The notes under the pieces are model-generated. The model saw only the letters and a program-made list of their open reading frames with translations. It was not told the DNA's origin and did no database searches. From Myxococcota bacterium (GTDB taxonomy: Bacteria > Myxococcota_A > Polyangia > Palsa-1104 > JAEUJZ01), in NCBI GenBank assembly GCA_025057315.1, contig JANWXW010000156.1:1-46565 (forward strand): a DNA stretch of 46,565 bases, given 5' to 3'. The position numbers were made by a program, and so were the translations under genes. This document shows, in pieces, positions 26,113 through 33,748 of the stretch. How positions within the stretch are numbered: the first letter of the stretch is position 1; each line of letters starts with the position of its first letter.

Positions 26113-27422
26113 CTGGATGCCAACCCTACCGTAACTACCTCTGAGTTGTCGAGGCCTCCCTGTCGGTCCGTCTGGCCTCGCTGATACCGCTGAATGATGT
26201 CATGAATTTCGTCTGGAGTCAGCAGGTGGTCGGATCGTTTGGCCTCTGCAAACACGGCCCGCACCAGCGCGGCCTCTGGCTCGATGCCGTGACGGCGCAG
26301 CCAATACACCACGTTGGACTCGCCGGACATGGGGCCAATCTCGATCTCCTGGGTGCGGCCGAATAGCCCTGCTGGCACACTGGAGTAGATGCGGTCGGCC
26401 AGATAGGCGTCTCCCTTGCGCTCGGCCTTGATGATGGCCGCAGCGTGTACGCCCGTCGCGGTGCGGAAAGCGTCGGCGCCAAACACTGGGTAGTTGAAAG
26501 GGATGGGCACTCGGCATGCCTGCGACACCAGCCGCACCAGCTCGCCCAGCCGGCTCAGATCCTGCCCCGGCAACTCGCCGAGCAGGGCCAGGTTGACCAG
26601 CACCTGATCCAGTGCCGCGTTGCCGACGCGCTCGCCAATGCCCATGACCGTGCCGTGGATGCGGTCGGCACCAAACTCCAGGGCATGGATGCAGTTGGTC
26701 ACGGCCAGGCCACGGTCGTTGTGTCCGTGCCAATCGATGCCGATGCGGCCCTCCAGCCCCATGCCAGCGATGATTGCCCGGGTGAAGCGAAGCAGGTTGT
26801 GAATGCCATCGGGGGTGGCGTGGCCGACCGTATCGCAAATGCACAAGCGCGTGGCGCCGCTGTCGATGGCGTTCTTGAACAGCGACGCCAGCACCTCGGG
26901 GCGAGAGCGGGTCGTATCCTCGGTGACATAGGTGCAGGGCAGGCCGCTGCGCGTGGCGAAGCGAATGGCGTCGGTCGACAGCTTGAGGATATGTCCGACA
27001 TCCCAGCCCTCCGCATACTGCCGAATCGGGGAAGAGCCGATGAAGGTCATGACCTCGATGGCGATGCCGACGCGCTGCGAGATCTCGATGATCGGACGGA
27101 TGTCGTTGGGATGGGTGCGCGCCGCACAAGCCGGCCGGATGCGCAGCTTTTGGTCGCGGATAAAGGTCGCCAGCCGCACGCAGTCCTCCATGGCGCGCGG
27201 CCCGGCCCCTGGCAAACCAATATCGGTGTGGTCCACGCCGATGGCATCCAGCAGCTCGATGATGCGCATCTTGTCCTCGATGTGCGGGTCATGCACCGAT
27301 GGAGATTGGATGCCATCCCGTAGCGTCTCGTCAAAGAAGGAGAACTTGCCCGGCGCTAGGGAGGCGCGCTTGCCGACCGAGTTCCAGTCATAGATGATGT
27401 CCGACTCTGCCAGGGCTGTCAT
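26109..27422 (-). CDS. HMGL/LeuA-type acyltransferase (isopropylmalate/homocitrate synthase-like)
   Basis: The ATG at 27422 is chosen because GGAGGT lies five bases upstream; a GTG 15 bases earlier is less likely. The 437-residue protein is a DRE-TIM enzyme. FFDETLRDGIQSPSV holds the catalytic Arg-Asp pair, and the metal site IDWHGHNDRGLAVTN lies at the end of the barrel. CDTVGHATPDGI and GTVMGIGERVGNAALD are also typical. It lacks the C-terminal LeuA regulatory domain of classical isopropylmalate synthase. It should condense acetyl-CoA or a related acyl-CoA with a 2-oxo acid. Homocitrate, citramalate, isopropylmalate or Re-citrate synthesis are all possible. The thiolase gene lies 22 bases upstream, suggesting a joint acyl-CoA pathway. 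Confidence 0.86.
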   Translation of the reverse strand: MTALAESDIIYDWNSVGKRASLAPGKFSFFDETLRDGIQSPSVHDPHIEDKMRIIELLDAIGVDHTDIGLPGAGPRAMEDCVRLATFIRDQKLRIRPACAARTHPNDIRPIIEISQRVGIAIEVMTFIGSSPIRQYAEGWDVGHILKLSTDAIRFATRSGLPCTYVTEDTTRSRPEVLASLFKNAIDSGATRLCICDTVGHATPDGIHNLLRFTRAIIAGMGLEGRIGIDWHGHNDRGLAVTNCIHALEFGADRIHGTVMGIGERVGNAALDQVLVNLALLGELPGQDLSRLGELVRLVSQACRVPIPFNYPVFGADAFRTATGVHAAAIIKAERKGDAYLADRIYSSVPAGLFGRTQEIEIGPMSGESNVVYWLRRHGIEPEAALVRAVFAEAKRSDHLLTPDEIHDIIQRYQRGQTDRQGGLDNSEVVTVGLASR

Positions 27423-27444
27423 GGTGCACCTCCGCACCCGGAGG

Positions 27445-28638
27445 CTAGAGAGCCTCTACCGCCAGCGCGATGCCTTGGCCTCCGCCGATGCATGCCGAGC
27501 CGAGGCCAAACCGCTCCCCGCGGCGCCTCAGTTCGTACAGCAGGTGAACGGTGATGCGCGCGCCCGAGGCCCCCAGCGGATGACCCAGCGCGATGGCGCC
27601 CCCGTCCACGTTGGTACGGGATCGATCCAAGCCCAGCTCACGTTCGACGGCCAGGTACTGCGCAGCGAAGGCCTCGTTGACCTCGATGAGGGCAAAATCC
27701 TCGAGCGTGTGGCCCGTCCGCCGAAGGAGCTGCCGGATGGCCGGCACCGGACCGATGCCCATGATCGTCGGGTCGCAACCCGCAATGCCCCAGCCAACGA
27801 TGCGTCCGAGTGGGCGCCAGCCGTTCTGCTCGGCAACCTCGCGAGAGGCCAGCACCAGCGCCGCTGCACCATCGCAGATGCCAGAAGCATTGCCCGCGGT
27901 GACCACGCCGTCCTTCTTGAACACGGGGGGCAGCGCTGCCAGCGCCTCTGCAGTGGTCTGTGGCCGCGGGTGTTCGTCGACCGCAAACTCGATGGTGCCT
28001 TTTTTACCTGCCACCTTCAGGGGCACAATCTCCTCGCGGAAGCGGCCGGCCTCCTGCGCTGCAGCCCAGCTCCGCTGCGAGCGAAGTGCATACTCGTCGC
28101 ACGCAGCACGGCTGATGTCGTACTTGTGCGCCAGGTTCTCGGCCGTGATGGCCATCGCCATGCCCGTATAAGAGTCAGTGAGCGCGTCCCACAGCGTATC
28201 GCCCAGCGCACCTGCCCGTCCCAGCGGCAAGCCCCAGCGCGCGCCGCGCACCACGTGGGGCGCCTGGGACATGGATTCCGTGCCACCGCACAGCACGGCC
28301 CCCGCTTCCCCGAGCAGAATCTGCTCCGCCGCCGAGATGATGGCCTGGAAGCCAGAGCCGCACAGCCGGTTCACGGTCAGTGCCGGCACTGGCACCGGGA
28401 CGCCGCTGCGCAGCCCGACGTGTCGCGCCAGGTAGATGGCATCGGCCGAGGTCTGCTGCACGTTGCCAAAGATGACCTGGTCGATGCGCCCCGGGCTGAT
28501 GCCCCCTGCTTCCAGCGCTGCAACGGCGGCCGCAACCGCCAGATCGGTGGCAGACTGGTCCTTCAAGGTGCCGCCAAAGGCCCCAAAGGGGGTGCGCTTG
28601 GCGGCTACAATCCACACGTCGCGACTCGGCTTGGACAT
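27445..28638 (-). CDS. Thiolase / acetyl-CoA C-acetyltransferase
   Basis: The 397-residue protein shows all thiolase landmarks: IVAAKRTPFGAFGG at the start, the acylated cysteine in VNRLCGSGFQAI, GGTESMSQAPHV, IEVNEAFAAQYLAVE, the His of GGAIALGHPLGASGAR, and the second cysteine in ACIGGGQGIALAVE at the end. It condenses two acetyl-CoA to acetoacetyl-CoA or cleaves 3-ketoacyl-CoA in the cytoplasm. Its place ahead of the HMGL-type gene suggests a biosynthetic or amino/fatty-acid carbon role. It is the first gene of an eight-gene minus-strand run and is divergent from the Bax-inhibitor-type gene. Confidence 0.93.
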   Translation of the reverse strand: MSKPSRDVWIVAAKRTPFGAFGGTLKDQSATDLAVAAAVAALEAGGISPGRIDQVIFGNVQQTSADAIYLARHVGLRSGVPVPVPALTVNRLCGSGFQAIISAAEQILLGEAGAVLCGGTESMSQAPHVVRGARWGLPLGRAGALGDTLWDALTDSYTGMAMAITAENLAHKYDISRAACDEYALRSQRSWAAAQEAGRFREEIVPLKVAGKKGTIEFAVDEHPRPQTTAEALAALPPVFKKDGVVTAGNASGICDGAAALVLASREVAEQNGWRPLGRIVGWGIAGCDPTIMGIGPVPAIRQLLRRTGHTLEDFALIEVNEAFAAQYLAVERELGLDRSRTNVDGGAIALGHPLGASGARITVHLLYELRRRGERFGLGSACIGGGQGIALAVEAL

Positions 28639-28776
28639 GGTGCTCCTGGGCGATTGAGTCGAAGGCGCCGACTGATGTTATCCTGAATGCTGGCCGGGTC
28701 AATGCCATTGTGGTGATGCCTGGGCCCTTCGCGGGGCCATCCCCTAGCGCGGAATGCCACCTGTAGGCATACTGGG

Positions 28777-28814
28777 GTGCGGGGAGGGTACACGCCCGCG
28801 TGCCCTCTCCGCAC
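28777..28814. promoter_or_regulatory. Long near-perfect inverted repeat in the thiolase/BI-1 intergenic region
   Basis: Arms 28777-28793 and 28798-28814 pair over 17 positions with one mismatch and two G-U pairs, around a four-base loop. The hairpin ends 36 bases before the ATG of the Bax inhibitor-1 family gene. No T-run follows on either side, so a classical intrinsic terminator is unlikely. It could be a leader RNA structure or a dyad operator serving both divergent genes. Confidence 0.55.
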
Positions 28815-28850
28815 AGGACCGGCAGACAGACCACAAGCAGGAGGTAAAAC

Positions 28851-29540
28851 ATGTCCCAGCTGACGGCATCGGCGAAGCTTTTTGGCACCACCACGCTCGA
28901 TGAGCGCCAGGCTGCCTTGGCGCGCAAGACCTATGCCCTGCTCACCCTGGGCGTGGGTGGCGCCATCGTGGGCGGCCATCTGGGCAGCCAGTCGCTGGCG
29001 CTGGCCCAAATCTTTAGCCGGCCGGTGGGCTGGCTGGTGGCTCTGGTGCTCATCAATGTGGTGCCGCGCCTGGCGTTGTGGGCGGCAGGCCGGAGCGCGC
29101 CGCTGGCCCTGGCCATGTTGGTTTTGGACGGGTTGCTGGCAGGTTTGGTGCTAGCGCCGCTGCTTCTGGTAGCGCGGTACGCGGCCCCTGGTGTGCTCAC
29201 CGCGTCGTTGGGCGTGACCCTGGCGGTGTTCATCGCCATCACCGGCTATGTCATGATGGCGCGACGGCGCTTCTGCGCACCGGTGGGCCTGATGACCGGC
29301 CTGTTCGTCGGCATCGTGGGGGCCATGGTGCTCAACGCCTTGCTGCACATTGGCCTGCCCGGCGTGATGATCGCAGCCGGCATCGGGGCGCTTGGCGTGC
29401 TCATGCTGGTCCATGCCACCAGCGACGTGCTCAACAACCCCGACTTTGACAACCCCATTGCCGGCGCGCTGATGCTGTTCGGCGGCCTGTTTAACATCTT
29501 TGTGGCGGTGCTAAACGTCCTGTTGCGCCTTCGCAAGTAG
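28851..29540 (+). CDS. Bax inhibitor-1 / YccA family membrane protein
   Basis: The 229-residue protein has a strong Shine-Dalgarno (AGGAGG) before its ATG. A cytoplasmic N-terminus (TTLDERQAALARKTYALLTL) is followed by seven hydrophobic segments, including SLGVTLAVFIAITGYVMMAR and a C-terminal IAGALMLFGGLFNIFVAVLN. The order and the DNPIAGALMLFGGLFNIF motif near the end are typical of bacterial YccA/YbhL-type BI-1 proteins. Relatives modulate FtsH proteolysis or act as pH-sensitive calcium leaks. The gene is alone on the plus strand, ends 15 bases from the convergent sdhB, and is preceded by the long hairpin. Confidence 0.9.
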   Translation: MSQLTASAKLFGTTTLDERQAALARKTYALLTLGVGGAIVGGHLGSQSLALAQIFSRPVGWLVALVLINVVPRLALWAAGRSAPLALAMLVLDGLLAGLVLAPLLLVARYAAPGVLTASLGVTLAVFIAITGYVMMARRRFCAPVGLMTGLFVGIVGAMVLNALLHIGLPGVMIAAGIGALGVLMLVHATSDVLNNPDFDNPIAGALMLFGGLFNIFVAVLNVLLRLRK

Positions 29541-29554
29541 GGACCGCCTCTTGG

Positions 29555-30298
29555 TCATCTCTCGAAGAGGGCGCGCCGGGTGGCGGCTCGCATCATTTCC
29601 GCCAGCGAGGTCGTCAGGGGGATTTTGTGGGGGCATGCTTGCACGCAGTTCTGCGCGTTGCCGCAGTCGGCCAGGCCGCCCTCCTCCATGAGCACATCCA
29701 GGCGTTCGCCCGCATGCATGCCCCCCGAGGGGTGGAGGTTGAACAGACGGGCCTGATTGATTGCCGCCGGACCAATAAAGGGGGACTGGGGTCCGTAGTT
29801 GGGGCAGACCTCCAGGCAGCAGCCGCAAGCCATGCAGCGCGACAGCGCATAGCGCACCTCTGCCACCTCAGCGGAGTAGCGCGGACCGGGCCCGACATCG
29901 TAGGTTCCATCGATATCTACCCAGGCGCGCACGCGCCGAAAGTCGGCAAAGATGCGGCTGCGATCCACGCGCAGGTCGCGGATGACAGGGAACTTGCTCA
30001 TCGGCCGTAGCTCGATAGGCTGCGCAAGCTGGTCCACCATGGCCGAGCACCCTTGGCGTACCTGACCGTTGATGATCATCGTGCACGAGCCGCAGACTTC
30101 CTCCAAGCATGCCGAGTCCCATGCCACGGGTGCCACCTTGCGGCCGTCGGCATCCACGGGGTTCTTCTGGATCTCCATCAGGCACGACAGGACATTCATG
30201 TACGGCTGGTAGGGGACCTTGAACCGCTCCCAGCGCCGCGGGGCACCCTCGGCGTCTTGCCGCAGAATCCGCAGGTGGACCATTTCCTGGTTGCTCAT
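29555..30298 (-). CDS. sdhB: Succinate dehydrogenase/fumarate reductase iron-sulfur subunit
   Basis: The 247-residue protein has the [2Fe-2S] ligands (CLEEVCGSCTMIINGQ then C), the [4Fe-4S] ligands in CMACGCCLEVCP and the third cluster's ligands in CGNAQNCVQACPHKIP. These are the three clusters that carry electrons from FAD to quinone. The sequence looks like the Bacillus/actinobacterial SdhB type, distinct from the damaged E. coli-type FrdB in the same locus. It follows sdhA by 30 bases with a duplicated Shine-Dalgarno. It normally docks to a membrane cytochrome b subunit, and none of the matching type is present here. Confidence 0.92.
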   Translation of the reverse strand: MSNQEMVHLRILRQDAEGAPRRWERFKVPYQPYMNVLSCLMEIQKNPVDADGRKVAPVAWDSACLEEVCGSCTMIINGQVRQGCSAMVDQLAQPIELRPMSKFPVIRDLRVDRSRIFADFRRVRAWVDIDGTYDVGPGPRYSAEVAEVRYALSRCMACGCCLEVCPNYGPQSPFIGPAAINQARLFNLHPSGGMHAGERLDVLMEEGGLADCGNAQNCVQACPHKIPLTTSLAEMMRAATRRALFER

Positions 30299-30306
30299 GG
30301 ATCTGT

Positions 30307-30334
30307 CCTCCTGACTATATCCTCCTGACTATAT
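30307..30334. repeat. 14-bp perfect tandem duplication over the sdhA stop and sdhB ribosome-binding site
   Basis: The unit cctcctgactatat occurs twice in direct succession (30307-30320, 30321-30334). On the coding strand each copy carries AGGAGG. One follows the sdhA stop codon directly and the other lies about 7 bases before the sdhB ATG. The duplication therefore gives two Shine-Dalgarno sequences in the sdhA-sdhB gap. Confidence 0.8.
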
Positions 30335-32164
30335 GGATGCCGTCGGGGGGGCGTACTCTGGCGCCCGGGAGTAGTCGCGCAGGACAGGTTTGATCAGCGA
30401 TGTATCCACCGGTGCATAGCTAATCCGCGGGGCACCCTCGCCGGACAGGAGGCTACCGCCAGCATATTCGGCCACGGTATGTTGCAAAAAGCGTGCATCG
30501 TCCCTTTGCGGGAACTCCGGCTTGTAATGGGCACCGCGCGACTCGTCGCGCAAGAGGGCTCCCCGGACAATGACGCGGGCCAGCACGAGCATGTTCCACA
30601 GTTGCCTGATGAACATCAGCGGATGGTTGCAGACGCGGCCCGTATCGAGCACTGCGCAGCGGCGCAGACGCTCCATCATCTCCACCAGCCGCTCGTCTGT
30701 AGCTTGCAGCTTCCGGTTGTCTCGCACAACGGTCGCGTTCTCGGTCATCATCTCGCCCATTTCGGTCCACAGCCGGTAGGGGTTCTCCGGCCCGTCGAGC
30801 CGCCGTATCCACTCCAGCTCGGCCTCGACGCGTCGGCACTCGGCCTCCAGCAGGGCCGAGGAGACAGCAGATGAGACCCCGGCTGCCTCTCGGATCATGG
30901 CCGGCCCAGCCACGGTGCCGCTGTACAGGCAGCTCAGCAGCGAGTTGGCTCCCAGCCGGTTGGCGCCGTGAAAGGCAAAGTCGCATTCGCCCACAGCAAA
31001 CAACCCAGGAATGTTGGTCTGCTGGTCATAGTCCACCCACAGTCCGCCCATAGAGTAGTGCACTGCTGGGAAGACCTTCATCGGCACCTTGCGCGGATCT
31101 TCGCCGATGTACTTTTCATACATTTCCAGCACCCCCTGCAGCTTGCGGTGCCGCTCGGGGGGAAGGTGTGTAAGGTCCAGATATACAAACCGCTCGCCGC
31201 CCACGCCCATGCCCTGGTTGACCACCACATCGAAGATTTCGCGGCTGGCAATGTCACGGGGCACCAGGTTGCCATAGACTGGGTATTTCTCCTCTAGGAA
31301 GTAGTAGCGCTCCCCCTCCGGGATATCCTCCCCACGGCGACGGTCATTGCGATCCTTGGGTACCCAGATGCGCCCGCCCTCGCCGCGCAGGCTCTCGCTC
31401 ATGAGGCGCAGCTTGTCCGAACCGGGGATGGAGGTGGGATGCACCTGGATGAACTCGCCGTTGGCATAGCGCGCCCCTTGCTGGTAGGCAATGGAGGCGG
31501 CGGAGCCGGTGTTGATCGACGAGTTGGTGGACTTGCCAAAGATCAGACCCAATCCACCAGTGGCCAGGGCGACGCAAGCGCCCGCGTGGGCCTGGACCTC
31601 CATGGTGCGCAGGTCCACCACCACGATGCCGCGGCATCGCCCGGTCTCGTCCCGCACCAGCGAGACCATCTCGTGGTTCTCGAAGCGACGCACGCGCCCC
31701 TGCGCCTCCAGACGGCGCACCTGTTCATCGAGTGCATAGAGGATCTGCTGGCCGGTGGTGGCGCCGGCAAAGGCCGTGCGGTGGTGCAGCGTGCCACCGA
31801 AGCGGCGGAAATCAATGAGCCCCTCACGCGTGCGGGTAAAGGGCACCCCCATGCGATCCAGCAGATAGATGAGGCCCGGCGCGGCCTGGCACATGCTGCG
31901 CACCGGCGGCTGGTCGGCGAGGAAATCACCGCCCTTGATCGTGTCCATAAAGTGCAGTTCCGGTGAGTCGCCCTCGCCTTTGGTGTTGACCGCGCCGTTG
32001 ATGCCCCCCTGGGCGCATACCGAGTGGGACCTGCGGCACGGCACGAGCGAGAACACATCGACATCGTGGCCAGCCTCAGCGATTTTGATGACGGTCATCA
32101 AGCCGGCCAGGCCACCGCCTACTACTAGGAAACGGGGCCTATCGCTGGCTCTGCTCGGGGCCAT
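30329..32164 (-). CDS. sdhA: Succinate dehydrogenase/fumarate reductase flavoprotein subunit
   Basis: The 611-residue protein has AAGGAG upstream of its ATG. It carries the FAD-binding Rossmann motif VVGGGLAGL (G16-x-G18-x-x-G21), the covalent-FAD histidine H47 in RRSHSVCAQGG, and capping-domain and active-site elements: HRTAFAGATTG, QVHPTSIPGSDKLRLMSESL, RGEGGRIWV and VHYSMGGLWVDYDQQTNIPG. The length and the SHSVCAQGGINGAVNTKGEGDS stretch fit the Bacillus-type SdhA, not E. coli FrdA. It oxidises succinate or reduces fumarate at the inner face of the membrane with SdhB. All motifs are intact, in contrast to the upstream frd genes. It is cotranscribed with sdhB. Confidence 0.94.
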   Translation of the reverse strand: MAPSRASDRPRFLVVGGGLAGLMTVIKIAEAGHDVDVFSLVPCRRSHSVCAQGGINGAVNTKGEGDSPELHFMDTIKGGDFLADQPPVRSMCQAAPGLIYLLDRMGVPFTRTREGLIDFRRFGGTLHHRTAFAGATTGQQILYALDEQVRRLEAQGRVRRFENHEMVSLVRDETGRCRGIVVVDLRTMEVQAHAGACVALATGGLGLIFGKSTNSSINTGSAASIAYQQGARYANGEFIQVHPTSIPGSDKLRLMSESLRGEGGRIWVPKDRNDRRRGEDIPEGERYYFLEEKYPVYGNLVPRDIASREIFDVVVNQGMGVGGERFVYLDLTHLPPERHRKLQGVLEMYEKYIGEDPRKVPMKVFPAVHYSMGGLWVDYDQQTNIPGLFAVGECDFAFHGANRLGANSLLSCLYSGTVAGPAMIREAAGVSSAVSSALLEAECRRVEAELEWIRRLDGPENPYRLWTEMGEMMTENATVVRDNRKLQATDERLVEMMERLRRCAVLDTGRVCNHPLMFIRQLWNMLVLARVIVRGALLRDESRGAHYKPEFPQRDDARFLQHTVAEYAGGSLLSGEGAPRISYAPVDTSLIKPVLRDYSRAPEYAPPTASI

Positions 32165-32228
32165 GGGTTCTCCTTACCAACCAGAAAAAACAGACCAGAA
32201 AAGACAGGCGGGTCCCCGCCGCTGCCCG

Positions 32229-32577
32229 CTACGGGAACGTCAGGGCCAAGTATCCCGCGGCCACGGTACCGACCACGGCGGCCCCGTAGCACAGCGGGTG
32301 GATGATCTCGTTCAGGTGCTTGATCTGCAGCCCATCGTAGAGCTAGCGAAATCGGTGCGCAAAGTGAAACAACGGCAACGGGCACAGAACAAACAGGTAC
32401 ATGCGCCCGATCGGGTGACGCACCAGGTTGGACAGGGCCTCGTGGCTCGGTGGGTCGACCCAGCCAAGGGGCACGGCAAGGGCAAACACGACCATGGGCA
32501 CCGATGAGCAGCGCGGCGACCACACCACCGGCACTAAACAGGGTCCACAGGAGCGGCTCGATCGTTCTTTGCTTCAT
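32229..32577 (-). pseudogene. frdD: Fumarate reductase membrane subunit D, broken by frameshift and nonsense codon
   Basis: The ATG at 32577 begins MKQRTIEPLLWTLFSAGGVV, which matches the FrdD N-terminus (EPVFWGLFGAGGMWSA in E. coli). The frame then shifts between about 32506 and 32494. The continuation PMVVFALAVPLGW, LSNLVRHPIGRMYLFVLCP, LFHFAHRF is in the next frame. Removing one G restores it. A TAG at 32345-32343 interrupts that frame, after which FrdD-like sequence goes on (YDGLQIKH, EIIHPLCYGAAVVGTVAAGY) to a stop at 32229. Two independent lesions make a functional product unlikely, unless both are assembly errors. The subunit normally forms three helices that anchor the reductase and bind menaquinol. 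Confidence 0.8.
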
Positions 32578-32597
32578 CCCTGTCGCCCCAAGATAAG

Positions 32598-32996
32598 CTA
32601 GCCCACCACGGCCGAGACGACCAACCAGGCGGCATAGTTGCCGCCGGCAATGACCCAGTCGGGCACGCGCCGGCCCAAAACGCGCACGACCATGGCCAGC
32701 GGCGCCAGGTTGCACCACGTCACCGCATGAACCATCAGAAAAAATAGGCTAGCGCCGGAGAGTGCCAGCATGAACGGCGAGCGCAGGGTTTGCTGGAACC
32801 GCTCATACGCCTCGGGCCCTTGGGCCAGCGCGCGCACCTGCCACAGCGTCAGACCCACGAAGTAGGCCACGAACACACTGGACAGCTCGCGAAGCAGAAA
32901 CTTCAAGTAGCGCCGATGGCCAACCCACCAGTAGGTGGACACCCGGCACCGGTACCACCGCGGGTGAAACTCTGTGTATCTGGGCACAGGCTTCAT
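32598..32996 (-). CDS. frdC: Fumarate reductase membrane subunit C
   Basis: The 132-residue product starts MKPVPRYTEFHPRWYRCRVS, then YLKFLLRELSSVFVAYFVGL, LALSGASLFFLMVHAVTWCN and PDWVIAGGNYAAWLVVSAVV. This is the three-helix FrdC pattern of E. coli-type quinol:fumarate reductase. The reading frame is intact, unlike those of its partners. The ATG at 32996 overlaps a frdB-frame stop at 32993 (ATGA). The longer open frame to 33287 is a shadow of frdB. FrdC anchors FrdAB together with FrdD, which is broken here, so it may be an orphan remnant. Confidence 0.85.
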   Translation of the reverse strand: MKPVPRYTEFHPRWYRCRVSTYWWVGHRRYLKFLLRELSSVFVAYFVGLTLWQVRALAQGPEAYERFQQTLRSPFMLALSGASLFFLMVHAVTWCNLAPLAMVVRVLGRRVPDWVIAGGNYAAWLVVSAVVG

Positions 32997-33727
32997 TGCC
33001 CCCCCGTGGCAGCAGCAGCGTCTTGAACCACTCCATGGCGGCCTTGAGCTTGTACTGCTGGATGGCGCCCGCCGGGTCCACGTGCTTGGGGCAGACCTCG
33101 GTGCACTCCCCCACGAAGGTGCAACCCCAGATGCCCTCGTGCTGCGACAGCCGGTCCATGCGCTCCCGAGCTCCCTGGTCGCGGGAGTCGAGGTTGTAAC
33201 GCTGTGCCAGCGCGATCGCGGCCAGCCCAATGAAGCCAGGATCCAGACCATGGACAGGCCGAGCAGCACAGCATACAATTGATGCACATGCTAAACTGTC
33301 GGTAGGCCTCGAGTTGGTCCGGCGTCTGGCGAAACTCCCCCTTCGACAACGGGCGCTCTTCCTGGCGAATGATCCAGGGCCGCACATGCTTTAGCTTGTT
33401 CATAAAGTCCGTCATCTCGATGGCGAGATCACGGACCACGGGGAAGTGGCGGAGCGGCTCGACGCGCACCGGGCCAGGCGCATAGTCCAGGAAGGTGGCA
33501 CAGGACAGCTTCGGCTCCCCGTCGATGAGCATGCCGCAGCTTCCACACACCCCCATGCGGCAAGACCAGCGGAAGCTCAGCGTGCCGTCGATGCGGTCCT
33601 TGACGTAGTTTAACCCATCCAGGACGACCCACTCCTTTTGGAGCGGCACCTCGTAGCGCGAAAAGGATGGCTCTACATCCCGCTCAGGGGAGTAGCGCGC
33701 CACGTCAAGGGTCATGGTGTCGGCCAT
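32993..33727 (-). pseudogene. frdB: Fumarate reductase iron-sulfur subunit B, frameshifted
   Basis: From the ATG at 33727 the product is a normal FrdB up to CINCMLCCSACP: [2Fe-2S] ligands CRMGVCGSC are present. Near 33250-33262 the frame breaks. The E. coli-like continuation HGLDPGFIGLAAIALAQRY, SQHEGIWGCTFVGECTEVCP and KHVDPAGAIQQYKLKAAMEW lies in another frame. A second shift at a run of seven C (32999-33005) would bring the end back to a stop overlapping frdC by ATGA. The third cluster's cysteines are thus lost from the encoded protein. Sequencing error at homopolymers could explain the second shift. The first is not at a homopolymer. Confidence 0.82.
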
Positions 33728-33748
33728 GGCTGTCCGGCTCTTTCAGTC

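Noticed and set aside
27394..28686. Plus-strand 430-residue open frame
   Set aside because: It is the antisense of the thiolase gene, whose active-site motifs are complete.
28777..28814. Intrinsic terminator
   Set aside because: The stem is strong, but no T-run follows on either strand, and both flanking genes point away from it.
32125..32718. 197-residue minus-strand open frame as a new gene
   Set aside because: It begins in a shadow frame of frdC, then enters frdD and reads in the wrong frame after the frdD frameshift; it is best explained by the broken frdD.
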